Shown piece by piece: positions 25,729 to 35,632 of a DNA stretch of 64,000 nt. The notes under the pieces are model-generated. The model was not told the origin of the DNA. It saw only the letters and a program-made list of their open reading frames with translations, and did not search any database. The DNA lies in contig NHZP01000030.1 in NCBI GenBank assembly GCA_003313425.1, forward strand, positions 1 through 64,000, written 5' to 3'. Source of the stretch: Pseudopyrenochaeta lycopersici (taxonomy: Eukaryota; Ascomycota; Dothideomycetes; Pleosporales; Pseudopyrenochaetaceae). The translations under genes were made by a program, and so were the position numbers. Positions within the stretch are counted from its first letter, which is position 1, and each line of letters begins with the position of its first letter.

Positions 25729-28700
25729 ATGAATACTCTGCTCCTCTCTTCGGTACAAGGAACGGAAGAGAAGCGCCTCCGCGTACCGTGGGCGAAGAAG
25801 TCGACACCCCTGAAAAATTCTCCACTTTTCAATAAGGCAAAACATAGCGAAGAATGGCATCAGAATGTGGAGGCCACAGCTGGCGTTCTGCATCCTTCAG
25901 ACTCGAAATTTCCGTACGGGTTCGTACGAAATCATACAGATGTTTACCTCCGAAAGAAGGGCAATATCAACCAAGTGGAAACAGATATACGTTTGGCAAT
26001 TCTCATAGAAGCTCACGAGGCAAGAGATATTGGGGTAGCCGCAGCCGCTCATGCCATGTCAGCGAAGAGTCTAAGAGCACTGCTTCATGTGGAGCTCAAT
26101 GTTGCGCAGGGGAGCTATTGGGGCCTGGCAACGTGGTTGCAGTGCTTGATTGCTGCAAACTGTGGAAATCCGGCATCAGTAACAGACCTGGAGGCACTAT
26201 GGGCACGCATACTGCTACCCTACGCAACTCATGGCAGATGTGCCGCGGAATTTTTTTTGAAAGGCGTGAGTAGAGCACTCCAAAATTCAGTCACTCACAA
26301 TATGAACGTTCTCCCGGAGTTTTTTTTCCTTTTGCGGAGCGCCATAAGGGATTACTCAACACTTCTAGAGGGTTTCAGAATAAAAAGCCAGTGGGCTGCA
26401 GCTCACAAGGCAGTGTTCTGGATGGTGGAGCTCGTGAAGACCTCCCACGTTGTGACTCGACCAGGACATTTGCTCCTGGAACATATATTCGATTCACAAT
26501 TCCCAACATGGAGGTTATGGGCCCAATGGAGACCGGAAGTCAACCGCATTGCTCGTATATCCAGCTTCGAAAACAGCGGACTGGCTACTATTCCAGATAT
26601 TGTCGCCCTTGAAGGACCTGATGTGCTCACTTATAAACAGGTCTCTTTAAGAGAAGGGCTGATCACGCACTATGCGTCTAAGCGGCCTTGGATAAGGTTT
26701 GGAAACTTAGTGATTGAGGTGCCTGATTGCACACAAGCTGGGCTAAGAGATACACTGGAAAGGCTAGGGAAATGTTTGGAAATCATCTCGACAGTGACAT
26801 CATCTGACCTAAGCCGAGAGAGCATGGTTGGACTGTTCAGAGCCATTACCGTTTCGCAACCTGTTACGCAAGTGGGTCTAGATCTCTTTGAGGCGACGCT
26901 CAGAATCCCGTATACGCCAACAAACGACATCTATAACACTGTTCGAGACATCCACATGGGCCGCGGTAATCTCGGTGGACATCATATTCTGGCTCTTCAA
27001 AAGCTCATCTGTGTCCTGGGCGAACCGCAAGCTGAGGACCTGAGGAAGATGTTTATCCATCCTTGGCTTCTTCAAGGCATAGAGAGGTGCATTAATGACT
27101 GCCAGGCTGCTGTACAAACACATATCGATAGATCGCTACCTTGGGTACACCTTGCCTCTGAGCTACATGCCTTGTACGCGGCTGTTAAAACATCGAAGGA
27201 TTACCTATCATCCATACACCCAAAAATCATGGAGCAATTAGATTTGTTGCCGTCGGTGGAGCACATGGCTGTGATTGTCGAGATATATACGACTTTACAA
27301 GCCCAAAGAGTGAGGTCGTCGAAGGCTTCTCATCCGTACACAAATTCACAGATCGTTATAAAGGCTGATGGCCCGGTACAACAAATCCCGGAACTCATAG
27401 GCCATCCCGGAGAGCTACAGAAGATTCGAAACCCATTAGAAGGCATTATTGAACAGTTTTGTGTTCACCGACTCCTAGAGCACGGTATAGTCGATCCTGC
27501 TGTTCAACAGTCAATCAATGCCATATTGAGTGTCTGGATAAACACTTGCGGGCCTCAAGTCGATAATGATCGGCGATCTCTCTCAATACTCGTTGCGAAA
27601 AGTGCCGGTAACGATGATGGATTGCGTTGCAGATGTCTGACCGAGATCGCGCTAAGCAACAAGCTTCTGGAGCCACCGCATTTTATTGGGCATCTTTCAG
27701 CGGTCTTGACCCTAAAGGACGTGCGACCAGAACAAGCTATCATTGAATTCACAAACTTGTTGGCTGAAAGGAGAGCATGGACGCAGTGTTGGAAGGATTT
27801 ACTCTACAGATGGTTGGAACAGGGGAGTGAGCCTGCATCACTTAACAATACGGACGTGTTGAAGTACTCCCTGCAGTCGATGAAGGCGGCAGATTGGCTG
27901 GCCTTCATGGATTCTCTTGAAAACATATTTATTGACCTAAGCTTTCCGAACACTGAAGAGCGGACTGTACCGCTTATATTGCAGCCACAGCTGTTGAATT
28001 GGAAGACGCAGGTGTCAAGGTTCACCAACACGCTTACGAGGCTGGAAAAAGCTGTCAGCAACCACGATGCTGTGCAATATATTTTGATATGTCGTGAAGG
28101 ACTACGGACTAAAAATCTCATGAGCATATTGGAATGCCTAGAAAGAGCCGAAGGGAAGTCTGCCGAACCGTTGATGCAGAAGATTGTGGGAAAGTTGTCC
28201 ATGGCAACAGATAATGCCTGGGAAGTCAAAGATTGTCTATTCGACCTGCTGAACGCTACACCCGACGCTATACAAGCATGCGAGAGAATTTGGGACACAA
28301 AACATGGGCACATAGATATACCAGGCCTGCCAGTATATACCCATGCAGCAGATAGCTTGGTCACCTTGGGGAGAAGTCTAGCTGGGAAAGCACCTTCGTT
28401 GCAAACCACAACCATTTCTCAACTGAGTTTTGCAGATCTGCGGCCTGACCAAGCTTCTCCATCAGATCTAAATCTCACGCCTGGGGGCAGAGTCAATGTC
28501 CCTTCCTCAGTTGCCGAAGTCATGGTCGCAGGATGGGTGCAAGATGATAACGCGGACGGAGCGAAAAGGAGTGCAATAGAGTCCATCGCATGCCTCCTGA
28601 ATCTCGAAGTATACAAGCACGCTATACCAAATGATAAGATGCTTGAAGCAACGAATTTCTGGAAAAATATTGAAAATGAGATTATCATTGAAGCTGACCG

Positions 28701-30108
28701 TCTGGAGGCACTGCAAAAGGCGCTCAAAGCGAAAGACCCGAAAGGCACTACTCTTCTTCTCCAAGAACTTGGCGTGCCCGACAACAGTCTCCTGGATGAA
28801 GAGATGATGGCTTTACCAGCAGGTGTCATAGACGTAGTAGAGCGAGTTGGTGAAAATGAAGTTGAAATCAGCTTCCCGCTTACTACATACACGGAGCTGC
28901 GACGTGCTGCAATGGGTTTGCCAAAGGCAGCGAACATTCTCCTCCTACGACTATCTTTTGATCACTGCGGGAGTACTTCCCCTTCATTCTGCATGCACTT
29001 CAACAACGATCTGAACCTTGAAACTATCGAGCATTCCCCATGGCTCTGCTCGCAAAATTCTAAATCGCCACAGGACATCGTCTGCAAGTCTATGCCAACG
29101 GCATTCTCATGGCAACTGAATCGTATTATTCATACTCAACTTAAAGTCGGCAATACCCGTATCGCAGATCTGCATATATTTGTCCAGAAGAGGATGGACG
29201 AACTCAGCCATTCGTGCATTTCTTGCGGAACATCTCACAATGCAAGCAACGCGCAACTGAGGCGATCAACTCCATGTGATGTGGCCTCCTGCTCGCGGTT
29301 ATGGTATCGGCTGCCACTGGATGTCCGTATTCCCGAGATTAGGACGGACACGTTCGCTGTTGACATGATGTTGACGTCTGTTTACGCGGCCGCCATGTCA
29401 AACAAACCAGAACTCCTACCAGGTTGCCCGATACATGGAAATGAGGTTGTCAAGGCAATTCTCAACTCTCTTCCCAGTCTCATTGTGCTTAGCCAAGAGA
29501 AAAACCTTTCTACCGTCCTAAAGACGTATCATAAAGATGCCGAGAAGCTCATTTCGTGGGCTTGTGTCCACTTTCGTGGCTACTTAGCTACCGCAACTGG
29601 CCGATGCAAGATTCCCAATTTGCCCGCTGGCACGCACCAATTTATCCTCATGAGCGCAAGTCCTAAGCTCGAAAGTGATTTTGTGTCCAGGTTGCCAAAA
29701 CATAACCCGAAAACAGTGGTCCTATTCCACGGTACGTCACTCGACCGCCTCCCAGCAATACTTGCGCAAGGACTCAAAGTTTGCTCCGGAACATCGCTCC
29801 AGCGTACCGGTGCGGCACACGGGAAAGGTATATATATGGCTGAAGATCCAGCGACGTCGTTCTCGTACTCACCAGCATCCTTGAGCTGGCGTAACAGCGG
29901 TCTCCCAAACATGCGGCTGATTCTCGGTTGTGAGGTTGTAGGGAACGGGAGGAGTGTGAGCTCAGGGATCCATGTCATTTCGGATGAGAAGAGCGTTATG
30001 GTGCGGTATGTGTTTTTATTCCCAAATTACGCAAGCTCGCCGGTTGCGAATCATATCATTCCTGCAATGGGAAGCAGCATGAGTGCGCTGAGAACAGGGT
30101 CGGCGTAA
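25729..30108 (+). CDS. Large PARP-type ADP-ribosyltransferase-domain protein, 1,459 aa, single exon
   Basis: An uninterrupted 4.4-kb frame from ATG 25729. The C-terminus (about 1,330-1,440) is a PARP catalytic fold: VVLFHGTSLDRLPAIL contains the first catalytic His (H1334), and AAHGKGIYMAED contains the second-motif Tyr (Y1369). The end strand (SVMVRYVFLFP) has no obvious catalytic Glu, so mono-ADP-ribosylation or loss of activity is more likely than chain formation, as in the PARP6/8/16 group. Upstream (about 1,160-1,230) is a Cys cluster, CISCG then CDVASCS, followed by EIRTDTFAVDMMLTSVYAAA, resembling the segment that precedes the catalytic domain in PARP6/8-like fungal proteins. The first ~1,000 residues are mostly helical and match no domain I recognise. 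The ubiquitin-conjugating domain that many fungal relatives carry is absent. An N-terminal intron cannot be excluded. Confidence 0.8.
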   Translation: MNTLLLSSVQGTEEKRLRVPWAKKSTPLKNSPLFNKAKHSEEWHQNVEATAGVLHPSDSKFPYGFVRNHTDVYLRKKGNINQVETDIRLAILIEAHEARDIGVAAAAHAMSAKSLRALLHVELNVAQGSYWGLATWLQCLIAANCGNPASVTDLEALWARILLPYATHGRCAAEFFLKGVSRALQNSVTHNMNVLPEFFFLLRSAIRDYSTLLEGFRIKSQWAAAHKAVFWMVELVKTSHVVTRPGHLLLEHIFDSQFPTWRLWAQWRPEVNRIARISSFENSGLATIPDIVALEGPDVLTYKQVSLREGLITHYASKRPWIRFGNLVIEVPDCTQAGLRDTLERLGKCLEIISTVTSSDLSRESMVGLFRAITVSQPVTQVGLDLFEATLRIPYTPTNDIYNTVRDIHMGRGNLGGHHILALQKLICVLGEPQAEDLRKMFIHPWLLQGIERCINDCQAAVQTHIDRSLPWVHLASELHALYAAVKTSKDYLSSIHPKIMEQLDLLPSVEHMAVIVEIYTTLQAQRVRSSKASHPYTNSQIVIKADGPVQQIPELIGHPGELQKIRNPLEGIIEQFCVHRLLEHGIVDPAVQQSINAILSVWINTCGPQVDNDRRSLSILVAKSAGNDDGLRCRCLTEIALSNKLLEPPHFIGHLSAVLTLKDVRPEQAIIEFTNLLAERRAWTQCWKDLLYRWLEQGSEPASLNNTDVLKYSLQSMKAADWLAFMDSLENIFIDLSFPNTEERTVPLILQPQLLNWKTQVSRFTNTLTRLEKAVSNHDAVQYILICREGLRTKNLMSILECLERAEGKSAEPLMQKIVGKLSMATDNAWEVKDCLFDLLNATPDAIQACERIWDTKHGHIDIPGLPVYTHAADSLVTLGRSLAGKAPSLQTTTISQLSFADLRPDQASPSDLNLTPGGRVNVPSSVAEVMVAGWVQDDNADGAKRSAIESIACLLNLEVYKHAIPNDKMLEATNFWKNIENEIIIEADRLEALQKALKAKDPKGTTLLLQELGVPDNSLLDEEMMALPAGVIDVVERVGENEVEISFPLTTYTELRRAAMGLPKAANILLLRLSFDHCGSTSPSFCMHFNNDLNLETIEHSPWLCSQNSKSPQDIVCKSMPTAFSWQLNRIIHTQLKVGNTRIADLHIFVQKRMDELSHSCISCGTSHNASNAQLRRSTPCDVASCSRLWYRLPLDVRIPEIRTDTFAVDMMLTSVYAAAMSNKPELLPGCPIHGNEVVKAILNSLPSLIVLSQEKNLSTVLKTYHKDAEKLISWACVHFRGYLATATGRCKIPNLPAGTHQFILMSASPKLESDFVSRLPKHNPKTVVLFHGTSLDRLPAILAQGLKVCSGTSLQRTGAAHGKGIYMAEDPATSFSYSPASLSWRNSGLPNMRLILGCEVVGNGRSVSSGIHVISDEKSVMVRYVFLFPNYASSPVANHIIPAMGSSMSALRTGSA

Positions 30109-31079
30109 ACCGGAGTCCATGCACCATATGAGTTCTATTGTTCTAAAAAGTCATATAATCTACACATACATGCAAACAGATCTTGAAATAAAAGGACCGA
30201 ATTCTGACAAGCGCATGATTATCACACTCGATTGGCATTTGAGCATTCAATCGCCAATACCTCCACGTTATATATCAGAGATTCGATCTATTTTCTCGAG
30301 TTGTCGCTCTGCACCGGCTCCGAGGTGGCCTTGCTATGAGTACGACATCTAAACTTGATTCAACCCACCAATGTGGTATTGTTCTTACCCATCATGCCAG
30401 ATCCTCTCCAAACTGCCCTATAGCAGGAAGTATCACCTTTTTATCAATGCATCCTACATCATCATGGGACTGTATTGCTCGTCTAATTCAGCGCATAATG
30501 TACCACGTCTTGTCCACCGAAATATCAGATATTACTCGCTACTCTAGCAATGTTTCCCTAGATACAATATCACTTCGCATAATATCTAGTTGCTCCATTT
30601 GTACTTAAGTAGAATCTACAGAACTACCCGTGCCATATCTGCCAAACTTGCAGACGAAGCAAAGCAGTGCAAAACCGTATGGACAAAACGGATGCACATA
30701 TCACTGGCCTTGAACGCATTTTATAAGATCAGTTGTCCCAACAATACACATCCAGTTGGTATCAGGAGATCATACTAGTATCATAATATCTAGAGGCTGA
30801 GAATAATTTAGAACAACTAGTCTGATTTCGACTTCATCATCTCCACGTGACGACCGTGAACCTGGGTCAAAGATGCCAGGAACCTTTTCTTGCCGCAATA
30901 CAAAATAAATCTATATTCAAGTTTTTCCATATGTTAAAACCCAACTTAGGCATATTATTATAGCCAAGGCCCCTTCGCGGATGCATTTTCCCGTTCAATG
31001 TGCTGCGGAATGTTCATGACATTTGTATGTACAACTTGCATCGCAAGTTATGCGTTTTGAGCCTTGACCACGAAGTTTA
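30109..31079. other. Intergenic, nothing recognised
   Basis: About 970 bp between the PARP gene and the aspartate kinase remnant. Only short open frames; no repeat or RNA gene identified. Confidence 0.4.
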
Positions 31080-31350
31080 AAATCTTCAACAACAGGTATT
31101 AGTGCATCTTATAGAGAATACTAGCAGTTACGAGATATTATTCTCATTTGCACTCTGGCTGATCAAGTGGATGTTGACTTTTGCGCTCGCCAGCACAGAA
31201 AAGATCTCTGCACCAACACCGACCATGTTCCCCGCCTGATTTGCAATCACTGAGATGATAGACATGTGTTACATTAAGCTAATAAGGCCAATTCCTCATA
31301 GGCTTCTGATAGCTAAGTCAAACTCGCATCGTTCCGGTGCACAGACAGCT

Positions 31351-31358
31351 ATACTTAG
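31351..31358. repeat. Target-site duplication, left copy (ATACTTAG)
   Basis: Identical to 31864-31871. It lies in the ACT-domain-1 coding sequence of the aspartate kinase remnant (ILSI codons on the minus strand), so the uninterrupted sequence can be read straight across the duplication. Confidence 0.92.
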
Positions 31359-31863
31359 CAAGGCTTCCAACCGTACGTAGTACGGTACGGTTGGCTCTCC
31401 TCTAGCTACGCTACGGTTCAAAATTGACAACGCAGCCTACTGTACGGTCCAAATTAAGCCTTCTACGGACCGTAAGCAGTAGTACGATCGTGGACCTTTC
31501 CTAATTAGGAAATTATAGTATAGTTATAGAAGTAACATTTTATATAGATAGAGAGATATTATAACATAGTAAATTATGCCTAGTCTAAGTATAAAAGCCT
31601 GGCGCTTAAAGCTGGAGAGGTTAGAGGCATATATCTCTGTGAATACTCATCCTAAACTCAAGTAATACATCACGTGATTTTACCAGTCCCAGTGTCAGCC
31701 CTCAAGCTCAACACCAAAAATCAGCCGTAAGCAGTAACTACGGCTTCAAAATCAACCTAATTACGGCTACGCTACGATCTAGCTTAAGCTACGCTACGTA
31801 CTGCTTATATAAGCAGTAGGACCGTACCGTAGGCCACCGTACTACGTACGGTTGGAAGCCATG
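31359..31863. mobile_element. hAT-type MITE, 505 bp, with perfect 8-bp target duplication
   Basis: Inverted ends begin CAAGGCTTCCAACCGTACG on the left and the complement of CATGGCTTCCAACCGTACG on the right. The pairing is perfect for 25 bp from 31362 and 31860 inward, with one mismatch in the outer three bases. The element is flanked by the direct duplication ATACTTAG (31351-31358 and 31864-31871). An 8-bp duplication with short inverted ends is diagnostic for hAT-type elements. The interior is non-coding and rich in TACG palindromes. The ends differ from those of the hAT family at 583-5511, so another transposase mobilised it. Confidence 0.92.
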
Positions 31864-31871
31864 ATACTTAG
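31864..31871. repeat. Target-site duplication, right copy (ATACTTAG)
   Basis: Second copy of the 8-bp duplication flanking the MITE. No base differs between the two copies. Confidence 0.92.
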
Positions 31872-33165
31872 GATCCGCTGATTGCTGCTTATGAGGTCAG
31901 CGGTTATTTGTTGCTTCTCTAGGGTGACACTGATCTGGGACACAAAAGCTTCGGGAGATGTATTGTCATGTGAACGAATATTTAGGAGAAGCAAACCTTC
32001 GTTTACAGTCATAGCTGAAGGGGTTCGACGACAATAGTTGGGTCCAAAGTATCCGTTTGTGCTCATGAAGCTATTCGTCGCTGAGAATTGAATCTCCAGC
32101 AGCTGATATAGGCGGTCGCTCGGACCCAGTCCTCCTCCCCGCTCCCCATAGCGACAAGGTTTTATGTGACGGATAGGTGATTGTTCCGGCTCCCATAGGT
32201 TTCATGACATTCTTCAACCTTCAAGTTATTTTGACCTTAACAATTTGTTCAATAGTCAGCGGATATATGACCTCACTTCCATAGTATGTCAATTCTACCG
32301 CTTCCTCGCTGGTTACAGTCGTCAACAGCCTGGCAGCTTTGATCTTACTCGGATCAGCAGTAAAAATGCCATCAACCTCCTTCCACATCTGTAATTATTG
32401 AGTATCAAGAGCCATTGCGCAGAGCGCAGCACACAAGTCTGAGTAGAGTACCCACGAGATATGCTCTTGATCAAAGGGCCGCGGATTGCGCCTAAGAATC
32501 CTGTGGCTAACAGTCAAATCAAAGCGGTGGTGATGACGGATAGTCCGGTGCAAGAATTGACCTTCTGCACTATGGCATTCGTAAGACCATGTAAGAAAGC
32601 GGCAGTGCTCTCCCTAAATTTTACCGGCAGATTGCGGCTATCTTTTCCATACGTTCGCTGGACAATATCACCCAATATGACTGCTTCAGCGACGACCCAA
32701 CAATACAGCGTTTCGCCTACAGCAAGAATGCGATCAATTGTTTTCAGTCATATCTCACTGACAACCGATGTAGCCTTTAGCATGCCACGCAGCGTATTGC
32801 AATCGTTCGAAATTTCTTCTCGTACCTTTACTAGTCTATCTTCACCACTCCCACCAATGGCCTGACCCACTGCAATTGATGGCCCTCTTCGATTATTTTG
32901 AGGCCTTGGTCTAGTTCCACGATATCCCACAATGTGGCGAATCGAACAGCGTCCAACAAAATATTCGTGGTTCCTTGCGACTTCGATTTGTTCGATCGAG
33001 CAGAAAATACCACTGCCACTTTATGCGAATTCAAGTACGGCGGAATGATAGAGCTGGCGATGGTGGGAAGAAGCCTCCCGAGGCTGGTACCGTCATACTT
33101 TTGAATGATCCAGGTTTCTGGAATGTAGTTGCGGCATGTTGGACCCACGTCTCAAAGGTTTAAAT

Positions 33166-33718
33166 TCCGCAGCTACGTTTAGATATGTGATGAACATTAC
33201 TGTATCTGAAGACTGTTTATGTGCTGACCGATGATTCATTTACGCTGTGTATCCAGATATGCTCTAATGTACGCATGTATGTAGTACGAAGTAGCATGCA
33301 GCCCGGCATCTCTGTGGCAGCGGCATCTTATCTTGTCGGCAAGTCGGCTTCGGCATCCGACTCATGAGTAAGGATGTGGAGAAGAAGCCATAGCATTTTA
33401 GTCATGGGAGATAAGCGCCGTATTATATCAGCATGGAGCGTGGCTGACAGTGTAGGAGTTTGGATACTAGCTCAGATGCTTCTGACTCGTCGCGGAATAA
33501 ACACCAAGAACGAACATTGAGTTATGAAAAAGCATGTTTCCGACATTCAAAGCGAATTCTAGAATTCTCGTTGATTCATATGAAACCAAAATTTGTGCTA
33601 TTGGTGCCATGTTGCAGCCGCTTGAATGCTAGATCACACTCCATCTTCCTTCGTGAAAATAATGATCACCATGCGCCGTTTTGAAACTGCTATCTGATCC
33701 CCTATCGTTCTCATGTCC
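33166..33718. other. Intergenic between two pseudogenes, nothing recognised
   Basis: About 550 bp that would have been the upstream region of the aspartate kinase gene. No open frame with a recognisable domain. Confidence 0.4.
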
Positions 33719-35030
33719 TCACACACTTGTTTCCTCCAAGTGCGATTTAGTGACTTGATTCAAAGTCTCACATTCTAGTAGAAACCCGTTATGGCCATCA
33801 GAGCTTTGTAATGCTACGAATATTGCTCCAGGGAGGCATTCAGAAAGCACAATCTGCTCTGAGATCGGAAAGAGTAAGTCATAAGGTATACCAATAATGA
33901 GAGATGTAGATGGGACAGAGGCTAGAATGTATGTCAAATCCTCCGGGCTGGGTGTGTAAACTGAAGCTGCTCCCTTGTGGCCAACAGGATTAGTAGATGT
34001 CCTGGAGACGCGCCCACGAGTAATATCGTGTGTGTCCATCTTCTTCGTGAGATGGATGTAACAATTTGCGCCGAACCCTTTGATGAACTTGTCGCTTGAT
34101 AGTGTAATTAGCTTGGGACCGAATACTGCATGTGCATATTTTCGTCCTCCAATTCTTCGGGGTCTGAAGACGCATAACTTCCACATGATGGCGATGAAAT
34201 GGGTAGGTCAGATTTATGCGCAACATCTTGACATTTTTTGCGTCGTCCAGGGCAGGCTCCCCCGCAAATTTACTTTCAAATGAGCTATGTGAGCGATATG
34301 TCAGCATACTCATCATCCTCGCTGTTCCCAACCCGCTTTTTGGCCTGGCACAGGATCGTACCATCCGCTTTTATATGCAGAATCAACGTATATGACCTGT
34401 CACTGCATTTCGCTCCAGGTCATACCCCATGCGCCCTGGTGTGCTAATGTAGCGATTGAAACGATGATCTGGATATAGCCGCGTGGTGTGCAGAGTGGCC
34501 ATTCGAGTGTGTGCATTCCCCCATGGAACCACCAATCACCGCAGCGACACAATAGACACCAAGGGTGCCGAGAATGAGCTTATATATTCTTATAACAACG
34601 ACTACTACTTCTTGAAGTTCGAAGGTTGGGGGGCGGTGTAGCTTACCGTATATCGTCACGCACCGTCGGGTTCGGAAGCTTTGGGCCATATGGCGATTCT
34701 GATATTGGGTGCTTCTAAAGCGGGCTTGCGGACCCATAAGGCGAACCCAGGACGTTTACGCAGAAAATGAAATATCTTGTGTAGTCTAAGGCCTTCCCTG
34801 GGCCCATTAATGGTCGCCACGAGTCTTCGGCATTGCTGCTGCCTGTCAAGCGATGACAGATGATTAGGTTGATATCACCGGTCTGGTTGAGTTTGCCCCA
34901 TGTCGAATACGCCACTGGGACCGATTTCAATATGATGCCAGATTCCAAAATAAATGCTGACACAAGTGCTATACAATGGCTACCAATCAACTTGACATAA
35001 TAGTTGTCAGGGTCTGAAGCACTGCCGATA
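33719..35030 (-). pseudogene. Homoserine O-acetyltransferase (MET2/FUB5-type) pseudogene
   Basis: Minus-strand remains of the alpha/beta-hydrolase acetyltransferase, in order. N-terminus: ILKSVPVAYSTWGKLN, LMGPGKALDYTRYF and NVLGSPYGSASP (~34,990-34,740). Then an intron-like GTAAGC...ATAAG segment (about 34,590-34,650), then the nucleophile-elbow region IGGSMG (~34,520). After that come the reading HTLEWPLCTPRGYIQ in another frame, LGTARMMSMLTYRSHSSFESKF (~34,330), and KMDTHDITRGR (~34,040). The C-terminal EGHDAFLLE-like block reads DGHNGFLLE (~33,790). Lesions include a stop after SASPL, a one-base loss in the G-run at the elbow (C-run 34518-34522 on the plus strand), a stop near 34,420, a frameshift before LGTARMM and another near 34,090. 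The active enzyme makes O-acetylhomoserine from homoserine and acetyl-CoA. Confidence 0.87.
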
Positions 35031-35632
35031 ACTTTATGATGTCAGTAGCGTATTTGTCCATTTGTTCACTTTAACTCATTGAGATCAGGTATAGCTGGGC
35101 CTTCATGATCACGAATGGTCCGACCTGTACTGCCAAGAAAATAGCGAAGTTAAAGGTCATGAAAGTATGAAGTCCCCGTTAGTTCATAAGACTTGGACAT
35201 AATGTGCTAATGTGAAGACCCAATATGGGAGATATCGGGGAACAAAGACCATAGTCTAAATTGGGTTTTAATGAGAACGCCGAGGGGTTTTCTTAGTATG
35301 CAAGCATAGATGGAATTAATATTGTTTTTACGATATTTGTATCGTGTTGTTGTTGTTGTCTCAGCGGCAACACGGGAGGACTAGTGGAAATGCCGTGATA
35401 TATGGGAGCGCTCATGTGTTCCTAACGTTCCACAATCTCCACCTTAAACGCGACTGTGCCGAAAGCCTATCTGACGTCGGCATCGTAACATACCCTGCTT
35501 TCTCAACACCGGTCTTTGTCACACCATTTCCGCATTTGAAATTTCAAAACTTATGAAAAGCTCTTATTTATTTGCAGACCGATATAAAACCTCGACTAAC
35601 CAGTCATCATTACTCCCTTCAATACTCACTCC
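35031..35632. other. Divergent upstream region of the nitrilase gene and the dead acetyltransferase
   Basis: About 600 bp between outward-facing genes. It must contain the nitrilase promoter; the only element I can point to is the TATA-like sequence at 35582-35589. Confidence 0.5.
35582..35589 (+). promoter_or_regulatory. TATA-like element upstream of the nitrilase gene
   Basis: ATATAAAA-type sequence (atataaaa) about 50 bp before the ATG at 35633, in an otherwise mixed-composition leader. Position and sequence fit a core promoter element, but no transcription start is known. Confidence 0.4.

Larger units (their letters stand above)
31080..33165 (-). pseudogene. Aspartate kinase (HOM3/FUB3-type) pseudogene, split by a MITE
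   Basis: Minus-strand fragments follow the full order of fungal aspartate kinase. The N-terminal motif is QKYDGTSLGR (family KFGGTS; one Gly is Asp) at about 33,100, then AVVFSARSNKSKSQGTTN. A helical part with SEISPKTIDRILAVGETL follows (~32,740). WKEVDGIFTADPSK and AVELTYYGSEVIYPLT lie near 32,380-32,250. ACT domain 1 is at 32,020-31,870 (LLLLNIRSH, ADLISSNQRILSI), and ACT domain 2 at about 31,260-31,130 (MSIISVIANQ, NMVGVGAEIFSVLASAKVNI). Lesions: several in-frame stops, a frameshift before the DLCAAL block near 32,440, and a 505-bp MITE inserted in ACT domain 1. The active enzyme phosphorylates aspartate, the first step to homoserine, and its ACT domains sense threonine. Clearly non-functional. 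Confidence 0.88.
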
